Shown: piece after piece, positions 1 through 9,557 of the stretch
Layout: every line of letters begins with the position of its first letter
How positions within the stretch are numbered: the first letter of the stretch is position 1
DNA from: Brevibacillus laterosporus DSM 25
GTDB taxonomy: Bacteria > Bacillota > Bacilli > Brevibacillales > Brevibacillaceae
Direction of reading: 5' to 3'
Assembly: GCF_002706795.1 (NCBI RefSeq)
Contig: NZ_CP017705.1
Location: 4,129,501-4,193,500 of the forward strand
DNA: 64,000 nt
Notes under the pieces: model-generated
What the model was told of the DNA's origin: nothing
The model's database searches: none
The model's input: only the letters and a program-made list of their open reading frames with translations
Program-made: the position numbers and the translations under genes

Positions 1-1
1 T

Positions 2-490
2 TTAACAGTGCCTTCGTTGATTATTGGTATCGCGGCGTTGCTGTTCTTTACCCGTCTGGAGCTTGGGGGAACATTCTTAGGGTTGTTGCTGGCGCATATA
101 TTAATTTCTATTCCTTATGTAGTACGTCTGGTTTTGACGGGTTTAACTACCTTTGATTATACCTTGGAAAAAGCGGCGTTTATGCTAGGAGCAAGACCGC
201 TACATGTGTTTTGGGATATCACATTACCAATGCTACGTCCAGCGATTTTGTCGGGCTTTATTTTCTCCTTCCTGACTTCGTTTGATAATGTGACGGTATC
301 CTTATTCCTGGTTGCTCCGGATACAACAACGTTACCACTTGCTATTTTTACTTATATGCAAGAATCGCTTGATCCAATGGTAGCTTCTATTTCATCGGTT
401 GTTATTCTTATTAGTTTATTTTTTATCTTTTTATTGGAGAAGGTATATGGTTTAGATCGATTATTTGGACTAAACGCACAACAACACTAA
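2..490 (+). CDS. ABC transporter permease, C-terminal part (truncated by window edge)
   Basis: This is the C-terminal ~162 residues of an integral-membrane permease; the reading frame is already open at the first bases, so the true start lies outside the window. It has several hydrophobic segments and the cytoplasmic EAA-loop pattern (E-x-A-A-x-x-L-G-A then a P near 'ITLPMLRPAI') that contacts the ATPase. The spacing and the sequence 'SFDNVTVSLFL' resemble the PotC/PotB group of polyamine, thiamine or iron-type importers, but the substrate cannot be decided. The peptidase gene follows 18 bp downstream, which suggests one transcript handling an amino-acid-like or peptide-like compound (inference). 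Confidence 0.8.
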   Translation, partial: LTVPSLIIGIAALLFFTRLELGGTFLGLLLAHILISIPYVVRLVLTGLTTFDYTLEKAAFMLGARPLHVFWDITLPMLRPAILSGFIFSFLTSFDNVTVSLFLVAPDTTTLPLAIFTYMQESLDPMVASISSVVILISLFFIFLLEKVYGLDRLFGLNAQQH

Positions 491-508
491 TGGAGATGTC
501 ATCTACCT

Positions 509-1645
509 ATGGCCCTATATACGTATTTACAAGAACAAATGCCTAGCTTTTTGCAAAAATTAGAGGAGAGTGTGAACATCGACTCTCCTTCTAAACATAA
601 ACCACAGAGTGAAAAAATGATTGCTTGGTATATAAAAGTCATGCAGAAATTAACCGGGGGAAAGATTCACCGTTATGCAAATCCCACCTATGGTGACCAA
701 CTGCGTTGTGAAGTAGGAACAGGAACGAAAAGAATCTTATTAGTCGGTCATTATGACACAGTATGGCCACTACAGGAATCTATAGAGCGACCATTTCGTT
801 GTGAAGATGAAAAAGCATACGGACCAGGAGTCTATGATATGAAAGCAGGTATTCTCCAAGCCCTGTTTGCTATTCATGCTTTAAGTAGGTTTGATCGTTT
901 GCCTAAGGATAAAACCATTGTTCTTCTTCTAACAGGTGATGAAGAGATTGGTAGCCCTACTTCTCGCATGATTTTGGAAGAAGAAGCAAAAAAGGCAGAG
1001 GTGGCCTTCATATTAGAACCTCCGGTGGCACCCCATGGGGCGTTGAAGACATGGCGCAAAGGTAGTTCGCAATACACAATTCAAGTATCGGGAGTCTCGG
1101 CTCATGCTGGTGTTGATCATGAAAAAGGAATTTCAGCTATCCAAGAAATGACCTATCATATTCAACGCTTGCATAGTCTCACCAATTATACAAGTGGAAC
1201 TACGATAAATGTGGGGACTATTACAGGCGGGGTTGGACGTAATGTGGTAGCCGATTATGCGGAAGCCGAAGTAGATGTACGAGTGCAATCTCAAGAGGAA
1301 GCCGAACGGATTCATCAAGTAATTATGTCCCTACAACCAGTACTTTCTGGAACAAAGCTTGTTGTGAAGGGAGGTATCAATCGTCCACCCATGGAAAAAA
1401 CGGAGAAAAGCTATGCGCTCTTTGCGTTAGCGAAGTATATCTGTGAACAAGAATTCTCTTGCTCTTTAACTGAAGAGGGAACAGGCGGTGTAAGTGATGG
1501 TAACTTTGTCGCTGCTTGTGGGGTTCCCACCTTAGATGGATTGGGGGCAAGTGGAGATTATGCCCATTCGCCGCGTGAGTTCATTTGGATAAAAGATGTC
1601 CCAAAACGAACGACACTATTAGCACGTTTGTTAGAAGAATGTTAA
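509..1645 (+). CDS. M20-family metallopeptidase (glutamate carboxypeptidase-like)
   Basis: A 378-residue protein of the M20 dizinc peptidase family. The metal-binding pattern is visible: GHYDTVWP near residue 80, GVYDMKAG near 112 and the catalytic-base stretch GDEEIGS near 145. The dimerisation domain falls around residues 190-295 (VSGVSAHAG) and the fold closes with GGVSDGNF and GASGDYAHSP, which supply the last metal ligands. It looks closest to the carboxypeptidase G2/ArgE-DapE-like branch that removes a C-terminal amino acid or N-acyl group. No signal peptide is visible, so it should be cytosolic. A GGAG ribosome site sits about 12 bp before the ATG. It probably works on a compound imported by the preceding transporter (inference). 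Confidence 0.85.
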   Translation: MALYTYLQEQMPSFLQKLEESVNIDSPSKHKPQSEKMIAWYIKVMQKLTGGKIHRYANPTYGDQLRCEVGTGTKRILLVGHYDTVWPLQESIERPFRCEDEKAYGPGVYDMKAGILQALFAIHALSRFDRLPKDKTIVLLLTGDEEIGSPTSRMILEEEAKKAEVAFILEPPVAPHGALKTWRKGSSQYTIQVSGVSAHAGVDHEKGISAIQEMTYHIQRLHSLTNYTSGTTINVGTITGGVGRNVVADYAEAEVDVRVQSQEEAERIHQVIMSLQPVLSGTKLVVKGGINRPPMEKTEKSYALFALAKYICEQEFSCSLTEEGTGGVSDGNFVAACGVPTLDGLGASGDYAHSPREFIWIKDVPKRTTLLARLLEEC

Positions 1646-2194
1646 AAATGATTAATGAGACTCTCTTGATCCAAACCTAAGCCAAATCTGCTTTTGTAGA
1701 TAAATGGGAGGGATGGATTAGAGAGTCGTTCCTTTAAATGTTACTATACAAGCTCAAAACGAATGCATTATGTTACATATGTAAGATAATTCTGTCAGAT
1801 AAACATAAAAAAATATAAAATAAATAAATTATAATAATGAAAGACAAAGAATGGGATATTTCAAACAAGAGACAAATTGAAAGCGTATTCACCGCTTTAT
1901 TAACAAGACTATTTCGATTGAAATCGAAAAGTTTATGAAAATTGACTGATCAGTTTAGTTTGTAACATACATTTGTAGGAAATTCATGCTAGTTCTATTC
2001 ACTTTGTTTATAATATTTTATGTTTGTAGGGGCTGTAATTCGTTGACACCGTAATAAATTCGTAATATTTTTATATGTAACAGAGAGTTTGTTTCGTTAT
2101 TTTGCGAAATTCGTAATGAAATGGAAATGTACGAAAGTAAATTCGTAGAGTAAATGAGATCAAACAGAAATAAGAGTAAAATGGAGTGGTAAGA
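1646..2194. other. Intergenic region, weak inverted repeat
   Basis: No gene was found here. An imperfect inverted repeat (1659-1673 with 1714-1727, core GACTCTC/GAGAGTC) follows the peptidase gene with a loop of about 40 nt and no clear T-run, so terminator activity is uncertain. The rest is AT-rich and probably holds the promoter of the Lrp-type gene, but no convincing -35/-10 pair could be fixed. Confidence 0.4.
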
Positions 2195-2674
2195 TTGAGG
2201 AAAATCGACCATGTGGATAGGCAAATCTTGCAGATCCTCCAAGAAGATGGCCGAACTCCTTATACAGAGATTGCTCACCAATTAAAAGTGAGTGAAGGCA
2301 CGATTCGTTCGAGGATATCTCGTCTATTACATGATGGAGTTTTTCAATTTGTCATTCGCACCGATCCGGAAAAGTTAGGGCTTAATGTGCTGGCTTTTAT
2401 CGGGCTAACCACGAAATTGGGCAAACAGAAACAAGTAGCTGCTGAGTTAACCGAATTACCTCAGGTTACATTTGTGGGAGCTTTTAGTGGCAAGCACGAT
2501 TTAATTATACAAGCCTGTTTTTACAGTAATGATGAGCTGATTATCTTCGTTAATGAGCAACTCTCGCGAATCGATGGCATTCTCGCTGCCGATGTCTCTT
2601 TGGAGCTAAAGCAGTATAAAGAATCTTTTTCGTACGTACGTGAAGAGGATATTACGACACCAGAAGGGGGTTGA
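2195..2674 (+). CDS. Lrp/AsnC-family transcriptional regulator
   Basis: A ~160-residue regulator with an N-terminal winged helix-turn-helix (DRQILQILQEDGRTPYTEIA, then GTIRSRISRL) and a C-terminal RAM/ligand domain (residues ~70-150, including VGAFSGKHDLIIQACF). This is the usual size for the family, which senses amino acids as octamers or dimers. The TTG at 2195 is preferred because GGAGTGG lies 6 bp upstream; a GTG at 2186 in the same frame would add three residues but has no ribosome site. It stands alone, with ~500 bp on each side, so its target is not shown by context. The oligopeptide operon downstream is one candidate. Confidence 0.85.
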   Translation: MRKIDHVDRQILQILQEDGRTPYTEIAHQLKVSEGTIRSRISRLLHDGVFQFVIRTDPEKLGLNVLAFIGLTTKLGKQKQVAAELTELPQVTFVGAFSGKHDLIIQACFYSNDELIIFVNEQLSRIDGILAADVSLELKQYKESFSYVREEDITTPEGG

Positions 2675-3177
2675 ACAAGCCGGCTTTTGAACCGTATCTC
2701 CCGATGCTGGATTTTTCAGAAAAAACATAAAATGAGAGCATTGTACTATGAATCATGCATCTATAAGGTATAGAAGCATGATTTAGTGAATTACTTGCTC
2801 TCTGCTTAGATGTATGATCAACCTTATGAATTAAACTGATTAAAAAGGCATTATACAGTCTCTTGTTATTTATCTAGAATATTCAGAATGAATAACCTAT
2901 TTGGTTTACTTTACTTAAGTAGTACAATAACGCATAAGATTATTTTAAAGAGACGAATGGTTCATTTCATGTGAATAGGTAACTGAGAATGGATAGATAG
3001 CTGTCTTACAGAGGATGGACAGTGTATGCTCAAAAACTGTCGAATATTGTAAATGCTTGTTAGGGAAATGCTGATTGCTTGTACAGTAGCACAATCATAT
3101 ATTCACATAAGGTCATCCAAGATGCACCGAGGTGGATTGTGTAGAGATAGTAGAAATCTTTTAAGGGGGAATGAGGT
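2675..3177. other. Intergenic region before the opp-like operon
   Basis: About 500 bp without an ORF. It contains the long imperfect hairpin at 2734-2802 (listed separately) and AT-rich DNA leading to the AAGGGGG ribosome site of the permease gene at 3178. No known riboswitch pattern was recognised. Confidence 0.5.
2734..2802. repeat. Long nested inverted repeat (hairpin)
   Basis: Outer arms GAGAGCA (2734-2740) and TGCTCTC (2796-2802) enclose inner arms AATCATGC (2751-2758) and GCATGATT (2776-2783). These in turn enclose TCTATA/TATAGA around a 3-nt loop. ACTA/TAGT adds a further 4 bp between the outer and inner stems. There is no T-run after it, so a simple terminator is unlikely. Confidence 0.7.
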
Positions 3178-4110
3178 TTGCTCCGTTACCTTGGTAAACG
3201 TATCATCTTTATGTTTGTTTCTCTGTTTTTAATTGTTACCGCGACTTTTTTCCTGATGCATTCAATTCCGGGTGGACCATTCACCGGTGAACGTAATGTA
3301 CCACCAGAGATTCAAAAAGCGCTGGAAGCAAAGTACAATCTGGACCTACCAATTAGTCAACAGTACCTGTTGTACTTGAAAGGGATTGCTACCTGGGATT
3401 TGGGTCCATCCTTTACTGAGAAATCATCAACGGTTAATGATATGATCAATCGTGGATTTCCTGTATCAGCACATTTAGGTCTACAGGCTTTATTAGTCGC
3501 TATTTTTGGCGGAATTTCCTTGGGTGTTATTGCAGCTCTCTATCATAATAAATGGCAGGATTATAGTGCCATGCTGATTGCTGTGCTTGGACTTTCGGTA
3601 CCTAGCTTTATCCTTGCAAGTTTTTATCAATATATCTTCTCGATTGAGCTTGGATGGTTCCCGATTGCAAAATGGGACACTTGGAAACATACTGTCTTAC
3701 CAACATTCGCGTTGGCAGCAAGTCCGCTAGCCTTTATCGCGCGTCTGACTCGTTCTAATATGATTGAAATTATGGGACAAGATTACATTAAAACGGCTAA
3801 ATCTAAAGGATTAAGTACTTTCGTTATCACAGTAAAACATGCGATCCGAAATGCACTTTTACCTGTTATTACTTACTTAGGACCTTTGTCCGCTAGCATT
3901 TTGACTGGGGCTTTCGTTGTTGAGAGAATTTTTGGTATCCCTGGTCTTGGTAGAGAATTCGTTATATCCATTACGAATCGTGACTATACGGTTATCATGG
4001 GTACAACCGTCTTCTATGCGATGATACTTGTTGTCATGGTTTTGATTGTGGATATTGCCTATACATTGATTGACCCACGCATTAAGCTTGGCGATGTTGG
4101 AAAGGAGTAG
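3178..4110 (+). CDS. Oligopeptide/dipeptide ABC transporter permease (OppB/DppB type)
   Basis: A 310-residue inner-membrane permease, the usual length for OppB/DppB. It starts with a transmembrane helix (residues ~9-30), followed by the extracytoplasmic segment with PGGPFTGERNVPP and five more helices. The EAA-type loop is at residues ~195-225 (YIKTAKSKGLS...IRNALLPVI). The TTG start is chosen because AAGGGGGA lies 8-9 bp upstream and the frame begins exactly with the expected L-R-Y-L-G-K-R. It is the first gene of a four-gene operon (B, C, D, F) with 7-17 bp gaps. No substrate-binding protein gene lies in the operon. Confidence 0.9.
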   Translation: MLRYLGKRIIFMFVSLFLIVTATFFLMHSIPGGPFTGERNVPPEIQKALEAKYNLDLPISQQYLLYLKGIATWDLGPSFTEKSSTVNDMINRGFPVSAHLGLQALLVAIFGGISLGVIAALYHNKWQDYSAMLIAVLGLSVPSFILASFYQYIFSIELGWFPIAKWDTWKHTVLPTFALAASPLAFIARLTRSNMIEIMGQDYIKTAKSKGLSTFVITVKHAIRNALLPVITYLGPLSASILTGAFVVERIFGIPGLGREFVISITNRDYTVIMGTTVFYAMILVVMVLIVDIAYTLIDPRIKLGDVGKE

Positions 4111-4117
4111 TGACAGA

Positions 4118-5032
4118 ATGCAATTAACAGAAAAACACTTTGAGCCTGTCTCCGTTGATGCTAGTCAGGCAGAACAAATTAAGCGTCCAAGTTTATCCTT
4201 TTGGCAAGACGCATGGCGCCGTCTTAAACAAAATAAAGTAGCTATGGTCTCGCTCATCTTTTTAGTAGCCCTTATTGTCTGTGCTATTGCTATGCCAATG
4301 GTGAGTTCTAATGACTACTTCTCGACAGATTTAACTGGTAAAAACAAAAAGCCTTCCATGGAACACTTTTTTGGAACGGATGATTTAGGACGCGATATGT
4401 TCGTTCGTATTTGGTACGGTGCACGTATCTCCCTTGAAGTAGGTTTTGCCGCTGCCTTTATTGATTTAATTGTTGGAGTACTTTGGGGTGGTATTGCCGG
4501 TTTCTATGGTGGTAAAGTGGACGAGATTATGATGCGTATTGCTGACATCCTGTTTGCTATTCCTTATCTATTAGTAGTTATCTTGCTACTGGTTGTTTTA
4601 AAACCTGGTGTTACCACCATTATTTTAGCCCTTACCATAACGGGCTGGATCGGGATGGCTAGGATTGTCAGGGGACAGATGCTGCAGCTTAAGCAACAAG
4701 AGTATGTACTAGCCGCGAAATCGCTTGGTGCTGATAGTAAGCGTATTATCTTTAAACATTTGATCCCGAATGCTCTAGGTCCGATCATTGTTACGTTGAG
4801 TTTGTCGATTCCAAGTGCAATTTTTGCTGAAGCGTTCTTGTCCTTCCTTGGTCTAGGGGTTTCTGCACCAGTTGCTTCATGGGGAACCATGGCATCAGAG
4901 GGATTGCCAGCGATGAAGTATTACCCATGGCGATTAATGTTCCCAGCTGTTTTTATCAGTTTAACCATTTTGGCCTTAAACCTGTTGGGTGACGGTATTC
5001 GAGATGCAGTAGACCCACGCTTACGTAAATAG
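4118..5032 (+). CDS. Oligopeptide/dipeptide ABC transporter permease (OppC/DppC type)
   Basis: A 304-residue permease and partner of the preceding gene. It has the OppC N-terminal cytoplasmic segment (residues ~25-45, SFWQDAWRRLKQNKVA), a first membrane helix, then the conserved HFFGTDDLGRDMF motif near residue 83. The EAA loop lies near residue 205 (YVLAAKSLGAD...LIPNALGPII). The ATG at 4118 is used because AAAGGAG lies just upstream and overlaps the end of the previous gene. The open frame extends 16 codons further upstream into that gene, but without a ribosome site. Confidence 0.9.
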   Translation: MQLTEKHFEPVSVDASQAEQIKRPSLSFWQDAWRRLKQNKVAMVSLIFLVALIVCAIAMPMVSSNDYFSTDLTGKNKKPSMEHFFGTDDLGRDMFVRIWYGARISLEVGFAAAFIDLIVGVLWGGIAGFYGGKVDEIMMRIADILFAIPYLLVVILLLVVLKPGVTTIILALTITGWIGMARIVRGQMLQLKQQEYVLAAKSLGADSKRIIFKHLIPNALGPIIVTLSLSIPSAIFAEAFLSFLGLGVSAPVASWGTMASEGLPAMKYYPWRLMFPAVFISLTILALNLLGDGIRDAVDPRLRK

Positions 5033-5043
5033 GAGGGATTAGG

Positions 5044-6039
5044 ATGGAACGAATTTTGGAAGTTAAAGATTTGCATGTTTCCTTCCACACCTATGCTGGT
5101 GAAGTGAAAGCTGTGCGTGGCGTAAACTTTCATGTAAATAAAGGGGAAGCAGTAGCAATTGTAGGGGAATCCGGCTGTGGAAAGTCGGTTACAGCTCAAT
5201 CTTTGATGAAGCTAATTCCGACGCCTCCGGGTGAATATAAGCAAGGTCAGATTTTGTTCAATGGTCAGGATATTATTAAGAAGACAAATAAAGAGATGGA
5301 ATCCATTCGTGGTAAAGATATTGGTATGATTTTCCAAGATCCGATGACTTCTCTTAACCCAACCATGACGATCGGTAATCAGATCATGGAAGGTTTGATT
5401 AAACATCAAAACATGAGCAAAGCTGCTGCTAAAGAGCGTGCGATTGAACTATTAAACATTGTAGGTATTCCACAACCAGACCGTCGTGTGAACCAATACC
5501 CGCATGAATTTTCCGGTGGTATGCGCCAACGTGGCATGATCGCAATCTCTCTTTCATGTTCACCTAAGCTGTTAATTGCCGATGAACCAACAACAGCTCT
5601 GGATGTAACCATTCAAGCGCAAATTCTTGATTTGATGAAAGATTTGCAAAAGAAAATGGGTACTTCTATTATCATGATCACGCATGATTTGGGTGTTGTT
5701 GCTGAAATGTGCGATCGTGTAGTCGTTATGTACGCTGGTAAGGTAATTGAAGAGGGTACAGTTGATGAAGTATTTTATAATCCTCAGCATCCTTATACAA
5801 AAGGCTTGTTGCGCTCTGTACCACGACTTGATTTAAATCGTGATGAGCCGCTTACTCCAATCTTTGGTACACCACCGGACCTGTTAAAACCTCCAGTGGG
5901 GTGTGGCTTTGCTGCGCGCTGTGAGTGCACAATGAAGGTATGTATGGAATATGATCCTGAATTGACCACAATTAGCGACAGTCAACGCGCCGCCTGCTGG
6001 TTACAACATCCGTTAGCACAAGCTCGCACAGGTTCGTAA
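5044..6039 (+). CDS. Oligopeptide ABC transporter ATPase (OppD/DppD type)
   Basis: A 331-residue ATPase energising the permease pair. Walker A is GESGCGKS (residue ~40), the Q-loop is in [12 protein letters not shown] (~99), the signature is FSGGMRQR (~156), Walker B is [12 protein letters not shown] (~178) and the H-loop is ITHDLG (~213). The C-terminal OppD/F-specific extension carries cysteines ([14 protein letters not shown]) that in this family can bind an Fe-S cluster. It lies 11 bp after the OppC gene with an AGGAGG site. Confidence 0.92.
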   Translation: MERILEVKDLHVSFHTYAGEVKAVRGVNFHVNKGEAVAIVGESGCGKSVTAQSLMKLIPTPPGEYKQGQILFNGQDIIKKTNKEMESIRGKDIGMIFQDPMTSLNPTMTIGNQIMEGLIKHQNMSKAAAKERAIELLNIVGIPQPDRRVNQYPHEFSGGMRQRGMIAISLSCSPKLLIADEPTTALDVTIQAQILDLMKDLQKKMGTSIIMITHDLGVVAEMCDRVVVMYAGKVIEEGTVDEVFYNPQHPYTKGLLRSVPRLDLNRDEPLTPIFGTPPDLLKPPVGCGFAARCECTMKVCMEYDPELTTISDSQRAACWLQHPLAQARTGS

Positions 6040-6055
6040 GGGAGGAGGAGCACAG

Positions 6056-7030
6056 ATGGCAAACAAAGATATGTCAAACGATGATACATTGGTTGAGGTA
6101 CGCAATTTAAAGAAATTTTTTAAGATCGGTGAAAATACATTAAAGGCAGTCAATGACGTATCCTTTACGATTAAACGCGGTGAGACCTTAGGGATCGTAG
6201 GTGAGTCTGGCTGTGGGAAATCTACTGCTGGTCGTACAATGCTTCGCTTATACGATCCAACTGACGGACAAGTATTTTTTGAGGGTAAAGATTTGTCTAA
6301 ATTAAGCCCTTCTGAAATGAAAGCCATGCGTCGTAACATCCAGATGATTTTCCAAGACCCATACGCTTCTCTTAACCCGCGTATGACAGTTGGCGATATT
6401 ATCGGAGAAGCTCTAGATATTCATGGTCTTGCTTCTGGCTCAAAACGTAAAGAACGCATCCAAGAATTGCTGTCATTAGTAAGCTTGAACCCTGAGCATA
6501 TGAACCGTTTTCCACATGAGTTTTCTGGTGGTCAGCGTCAACGTATTGGGATCGCACGCGCTCTAGCTGTCGAACCGAAATTTATCGTGTGTGACGAACC
6601 GATTTCAGCATTGGACGTATCCGTTCAAGCCCAGGTTGTTAACTTATTGGAGCAACTGCAAGAAAAAATGGGCTTAACATATATGTTTATCGCCCATGAC
6701 TTGTCCATGGTTAAATACATTTCTGATCGAGTTGGCGTTATGTATCTTGGGAAAATGGTAGAGTTAGCAGATAGTGAAAAGCTGTATGAAAAACCGCTTC
6801 ATCCATATACACAGGCTTTATTATCTGCGATTCCTATTCCAGATCCTGAAATCGAGCGTACTCGTGAGCGTATCGTTCTACAAGGCGATGTACCGAGTCC
6901 AATGAACCCACCAAGCGGTTGTCATTTCCGTACGCGTTGCCCGAAAGCAATGCCGGAGTGTGCAGCGAAAGAGCCAGATTGGAAAGAGATTGAATCAGGC
7001 CATTTTGTAGCTTGTCACTTGTTTAACTAA
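6056..7030 (+). CDS. Oligopeptide ABC transporter ATPase (OppF/DppF type)
   Basis: A 324-residue second ATPase that pairs with the preceding one. Walker A is GESGCGKST, the Q-loop is in [12 protein letters not shown], the signature is [15 protein letters not shown], and Walker B is [12 protein letters not shown]. The C-terminal oligopeptide-transporter domain has the paired cysteines [22 protein letters not shown] ribosome site precedes the ATG. It is the last gene of the operon, and a clear stem-loop with a T-run follows at 7058-7107. Confidence 0.92.
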   Translation: MANKDMSNDDTLVEVRNLKKFFKIGENTLKAVNDVSFTIKRGETLGIVGESGCGKSTAGRTMLRLYDPTDGQVFFEGKDLSKLSPSEMKAMRRNIQMIFQDPYASLNPRMTVGDIIGEALDIHGLASGSKRKERIQELLSLVSLNPEHMNRFPHEFSGGQRQRIGIARALAVEPKFIVCDEPISALDVSVQAQVVNLLEQLQEKMGLTYMFIAHDLSMVKYISDRVGVMYLGKMVELADSEKLYEKPLHPYTQALLSAIPIPDPEIERTRERIVLQGDVPSPMNPPSGCHFRTRCPKAMPECAAKEPDWKEIESGHFVACHLFN

Positions 7031-7057
7031 ATTCGTTGCATTATGCGAAAACCGAGT

Positions 7058-7107
7058 ATAAAAGAAAACGGCGCCTTGCAGCATAGCAGGGTGCCGTTGT
7101 TCTTTTA
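7058..7107 (+). terminator. Rho-independent terminator of the opp-like operon
   Basis: Stem ACGGCGCC (7068-7075) with GGTGCCGT (7090-7097), flanked by an A-rich left side and TGTTCTTTT on the right. The A/T flanks extend the stem, so it may work in both directions. Confidence 0.85.
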
Positions 7108-7235
7108 CCTAACCTAGTAGGCATGGCATTTTTCAATTTCGCGTTGTTCCCGAAATAAGCAGAGAATCATGTTTTGTAAAATGTGTGTAAATCATTTGTA
7201 AAGTTATTATTTTGTGAAATTTTACAGTTTTATAG

Positions 7236-7263
7236 TAATTAAGTCCCTCTGTTTTTCCGATAT
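7236..7263 (+). promoter_or_regulatory. SigD-like (flagellar/chemotaxis sigma) promoter candidate
   Basis: TCCGATAT at 7256-7263 matches seven of eight positions of the SigD -10 consensus GCCGATAT. A TAAT at 7236 with a 16-nt spacer is a fair -35 (consensus TAAA, ~15 nt). It lies about 100 bp upstream of a chemoreceptor gene, a classic SigD target. Confidence 0.5.
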
Positions 7264-7363
7264 AGATAATAAGTTTCATGTTTCGTTTATACATATGAAT
7301 AATTTGTGGTACCATAGGCTCGATATGTACCGTGCTTTTCAACATGTAAGGAGGATGATAAAA

Positions 7364-9415
7364 ATGATCAAGGGAGTTAGAGGGGTAAAAAACAACTGGA
7401 AACCCTCTTTAACAAACATAAGAAAAATGAAACTCCATATGGGGAAGTCCATAGCAACTAAAATGATTATTTGGGGAATCATCATGGTTCTATTGATCTT
7501 TGGAACCTTGGAAACGATCGTATTGTCTTTCTCCAAAAATACGTTAATCAACATTACAACCAAACAATCCAAAATGTTGACAGAGCAATACACAGCAAGT
7601 GTTGATGAATGGATAAATTCAATTGCGACACAAGTAAAAGGTTCTGCTGCAAAGAATGTAATGAGAACCAACATTGATACCCTTGTAAAAGATGAATTTA
7701 AATTATTGAGACAGAGTTTTCCGGAAATTAAAAAAATTCATCTCGTGAATGGGAAAACAGGGATCGAAGAGTATTCATTGACTACTATGAATTTTACGAA
7801 TTTTAATGATAAAACGTTCTTTAAAGAAGCTGTTTCCCAAAAGCAAATGATCATTTCTGGTGAAGATATTCAACCTCATGTGGAAAAAAGCTATGGATAT
7901 ATCGCAACACCAGTAGGTCCGTCTAATAGCGATACTAGTCGGATTCTAATAGTTGCTTTTTCTATGCAGAAAATGCTGGACAGAATAGCAGGAGTTCAGT
8001 TCATGGAAAATGGCTATGGCTATGTTCTAAATGAAAATGGTCTGGTCGTGGCTCATAAGAATGAGGAATACACGAATAATGTAGAGGTAGGTAGCGACCC
8101 AGCTTATAAAGAAATCATGCAAAAAGTAATAGATCGCTCTAGTACAAATGTCATCTACACTGATAATGGCATAGAATCATTTGCATCAATCGCTCCATTA
8201 AAAACGTTGCCTTGGAGTCTGGTATTAAGCACAAGCCTGTCGGAAATCTACGGAGAAGTAAACAGCATGGGCTGGATTATATTCTTAGTCAGTATACCGG
8301 TCACTGTGCTAGCGGGTGCAGCCATTTGGTGGTATGCAAATTCTATGAAAAGGCAATTGATCACAGTAACAACACAAATGCAGCGAGTAGGAAGTGGAGA
8401 TTTCACGACAGACATAGAGGTGCAGGGTAAAGACGAGATTGCCCAAGTCGGACAAGCACTTAACCAAATGGTAGGTGAACTAAAGGATTTAATTACACGT
8501 GTACAAAGTCAAGCGGTTGTCTTGAATGTGGCATCTGGTGAGTTGCAGAAACATTCTGAAGCTAATACGGTATCCTTGCACCAAATTTCAGGTACATTAA
8601 CCGGGATTTCAGAGCGTATTTCTATGCAGAATCGAGAGGTACAGAGTACCGTGACTACTGTTTCTGAAATCTCCGAAGGGGTGGAGCAGGTTGCGATATC
8701 CGCAGAAGCTACATCTAATGCTACATCCAAAACATTAGAACGGGCTCAGGTTGGAATGAAGCAGGTTCAAGATGTAGTTGAGGTTGTTCGTGGTGTTACG
8801 TCAGAAATCGGACAAAATGCGAATCGAATGCATACTTTACGTCAACGGTCTAACGAAATTTCAGAAATCGTTAAAATGATAACAGGAATCGCATCTCAAA
8901 CCAATCTTCTCGCTTTAAATGCAGCGATAGAAGCAGCACGAGCGGGAGAAGCAGGTAAAGGATTCTCTGTTGTAGCAAGCGAAGTCCGCAAATTGGCAGA
9001 AGAAAGCAGTAGCTTTTCTGAAAAGATTGCAGCTATCGCAGGATCGATTAATTATGAAGCAAAAGAGATGACACTAAACATGGATGATGTAGTAAAACAA
9101 GCGGATGTCGGACTCAAATCCGTAGAGATGGTGGGCCAATCCTTTACTCACATCCTACAGGAGATTCAGGCTGCTGCTGAACAGAGTGAATCAATGACTG
9201 CTATTTCTGAAGAGATGGCAGCTGGTAATCAAGTTGTTAGTAGCTCCATGCAAAATTTGTCACAAAGGTCCGGTGAGATAGATCAATCACTGATTGAAGC
9301 GGTTACAACTATAGAAGCACAGCTAAAAGCTATTTCAGAGATAAATAAAAATGTACAAAGCATGCAAGAATTATCAAATGATTTAGAAGCTCATGTGTCT
9401 AAATTCCAAGTATAA
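7364..9415 (+). CDS. Methyl-accepting chemotaxis protein (Cache-type sensor)
   Basis: A ~683-residue chemoreceptor. A short basic N-terminus leads to a transmembrane helix (residues ~27-50). An extracellular sensor of ~240 residues of dCache type follows (it includes the '[17 protein letters not shown]' repeat-like strand), then a second helix (~300-320), a HAMP domain and a long MCP signalling coiled coil. The CheA/CheW-binding hairpin tip is clear: [32 protein letters not shown] 7364 is chosen because AAGGAGG lies 9 bp upstream; the frame is open further upstream, but across the likely promoter. A perfect terminator follows. Confidence 0.9.
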   Translation: MIKGVRGVKNNWKPSLTNIRKMKLHMGKSIATKMIIWGIIMVLLIFGTLETIVLSFSKNTLINITTKQSKMLTEQYTASVDEWINSIATQVKGSAAKNVMRTNIDTLVKDEFKLLRQSFPEIKKIHLVNGKTGIEEYSLTTMNFTNFNDKTFFKEAVSQKQMIISGEDIQPHVEKSYGYIATPVGPSNSDTSRILIVAFSMQKMLDRIAGVQFMENGYGYVLNENGLVVAHKNEEYTNNVEVGSDPAYKEIMQKVIDRSSTNVIYTDNGIESFASIAPLKTLPWSLVLSTSLSEIYGEVNSMGWIIFLVSIPVTVLAGAAIWWYANSMKRQLITVTTQMQRVGSGDFTTDIEVQGKDEIAQVGQALNQMVGELKDLITRVQSQAVVLNVASGELQKHSEANTVSLHQISGTLTGISERISMQNREVQSTVTTVSEISEGVEQVAISAEATSNATSKTLERAQVGMKQVQDVVEVVRGVTSEIGQNANRMHTLRQRSNEISEIVKMITGIASQTNLLALNAAIEAARAGEAGKGFSVVASEVRKLAEESSSFSEKIAAIAGSINYEAKEMTLNMDDVVKQADVGLKSVEMVGQSFTHILQEIQAAAEQSESMTAISEEMAAGNQVVSSSMQNLSQRSGEIDQSLIEAVTTIEAQLKAISEINKNVQSMQELSNDLEAHVSKFQV

Positions 9416-9423
9416 CTACCAAG

Positions 9424-9458
9424 CTTGCCGTCTCTTTTCCAAAGACGGCAAGTTTTTT
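9424..9458 (+). terminator. Rho-independent terminator after the chemoreceptor gene
   Basis: Perfect 10-bp stem CTTGCCGTCT (9424-9433) with AGACGGCAAG (9443-9452), followed by six T residues. Confidence 0.95.
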
Positions 9459-9499
9459 GTTATCGGCTCGTTTTTATCTATTTTATTTCTTTGAAAGTG

Positions 9500-9529
9500 T
9501 GAATATTTTCCTGAGAAAAGGGGATGCTA
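9500..9529 (+). promoter_or_regulatory. SigF/SigG-type forespore promoter of dacF
   Basis: TGAATA at 9500-9505, a 17-nt spacer, and GATGCTA at 9523-9529 (forespore -10 pattern CATnnTA with one mismatch). It sits ~30 bp before the dacF start. In Bacillus subtilis dacF is known to be a forespore gene, so position and consensus agree. Confidence 0.65.
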
Positions 9530-9557
9530 GAAATACGAATGGAGGTACGAAAGCGAA

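Noticed and set aside
7214-7363. N-terminal extension of the chemoreceptor by 50 codons
   Set aside because: The extension covers the SigD-like promoter and lacks a ribosome site, whereas ATG 7364 has AAGGAGG.
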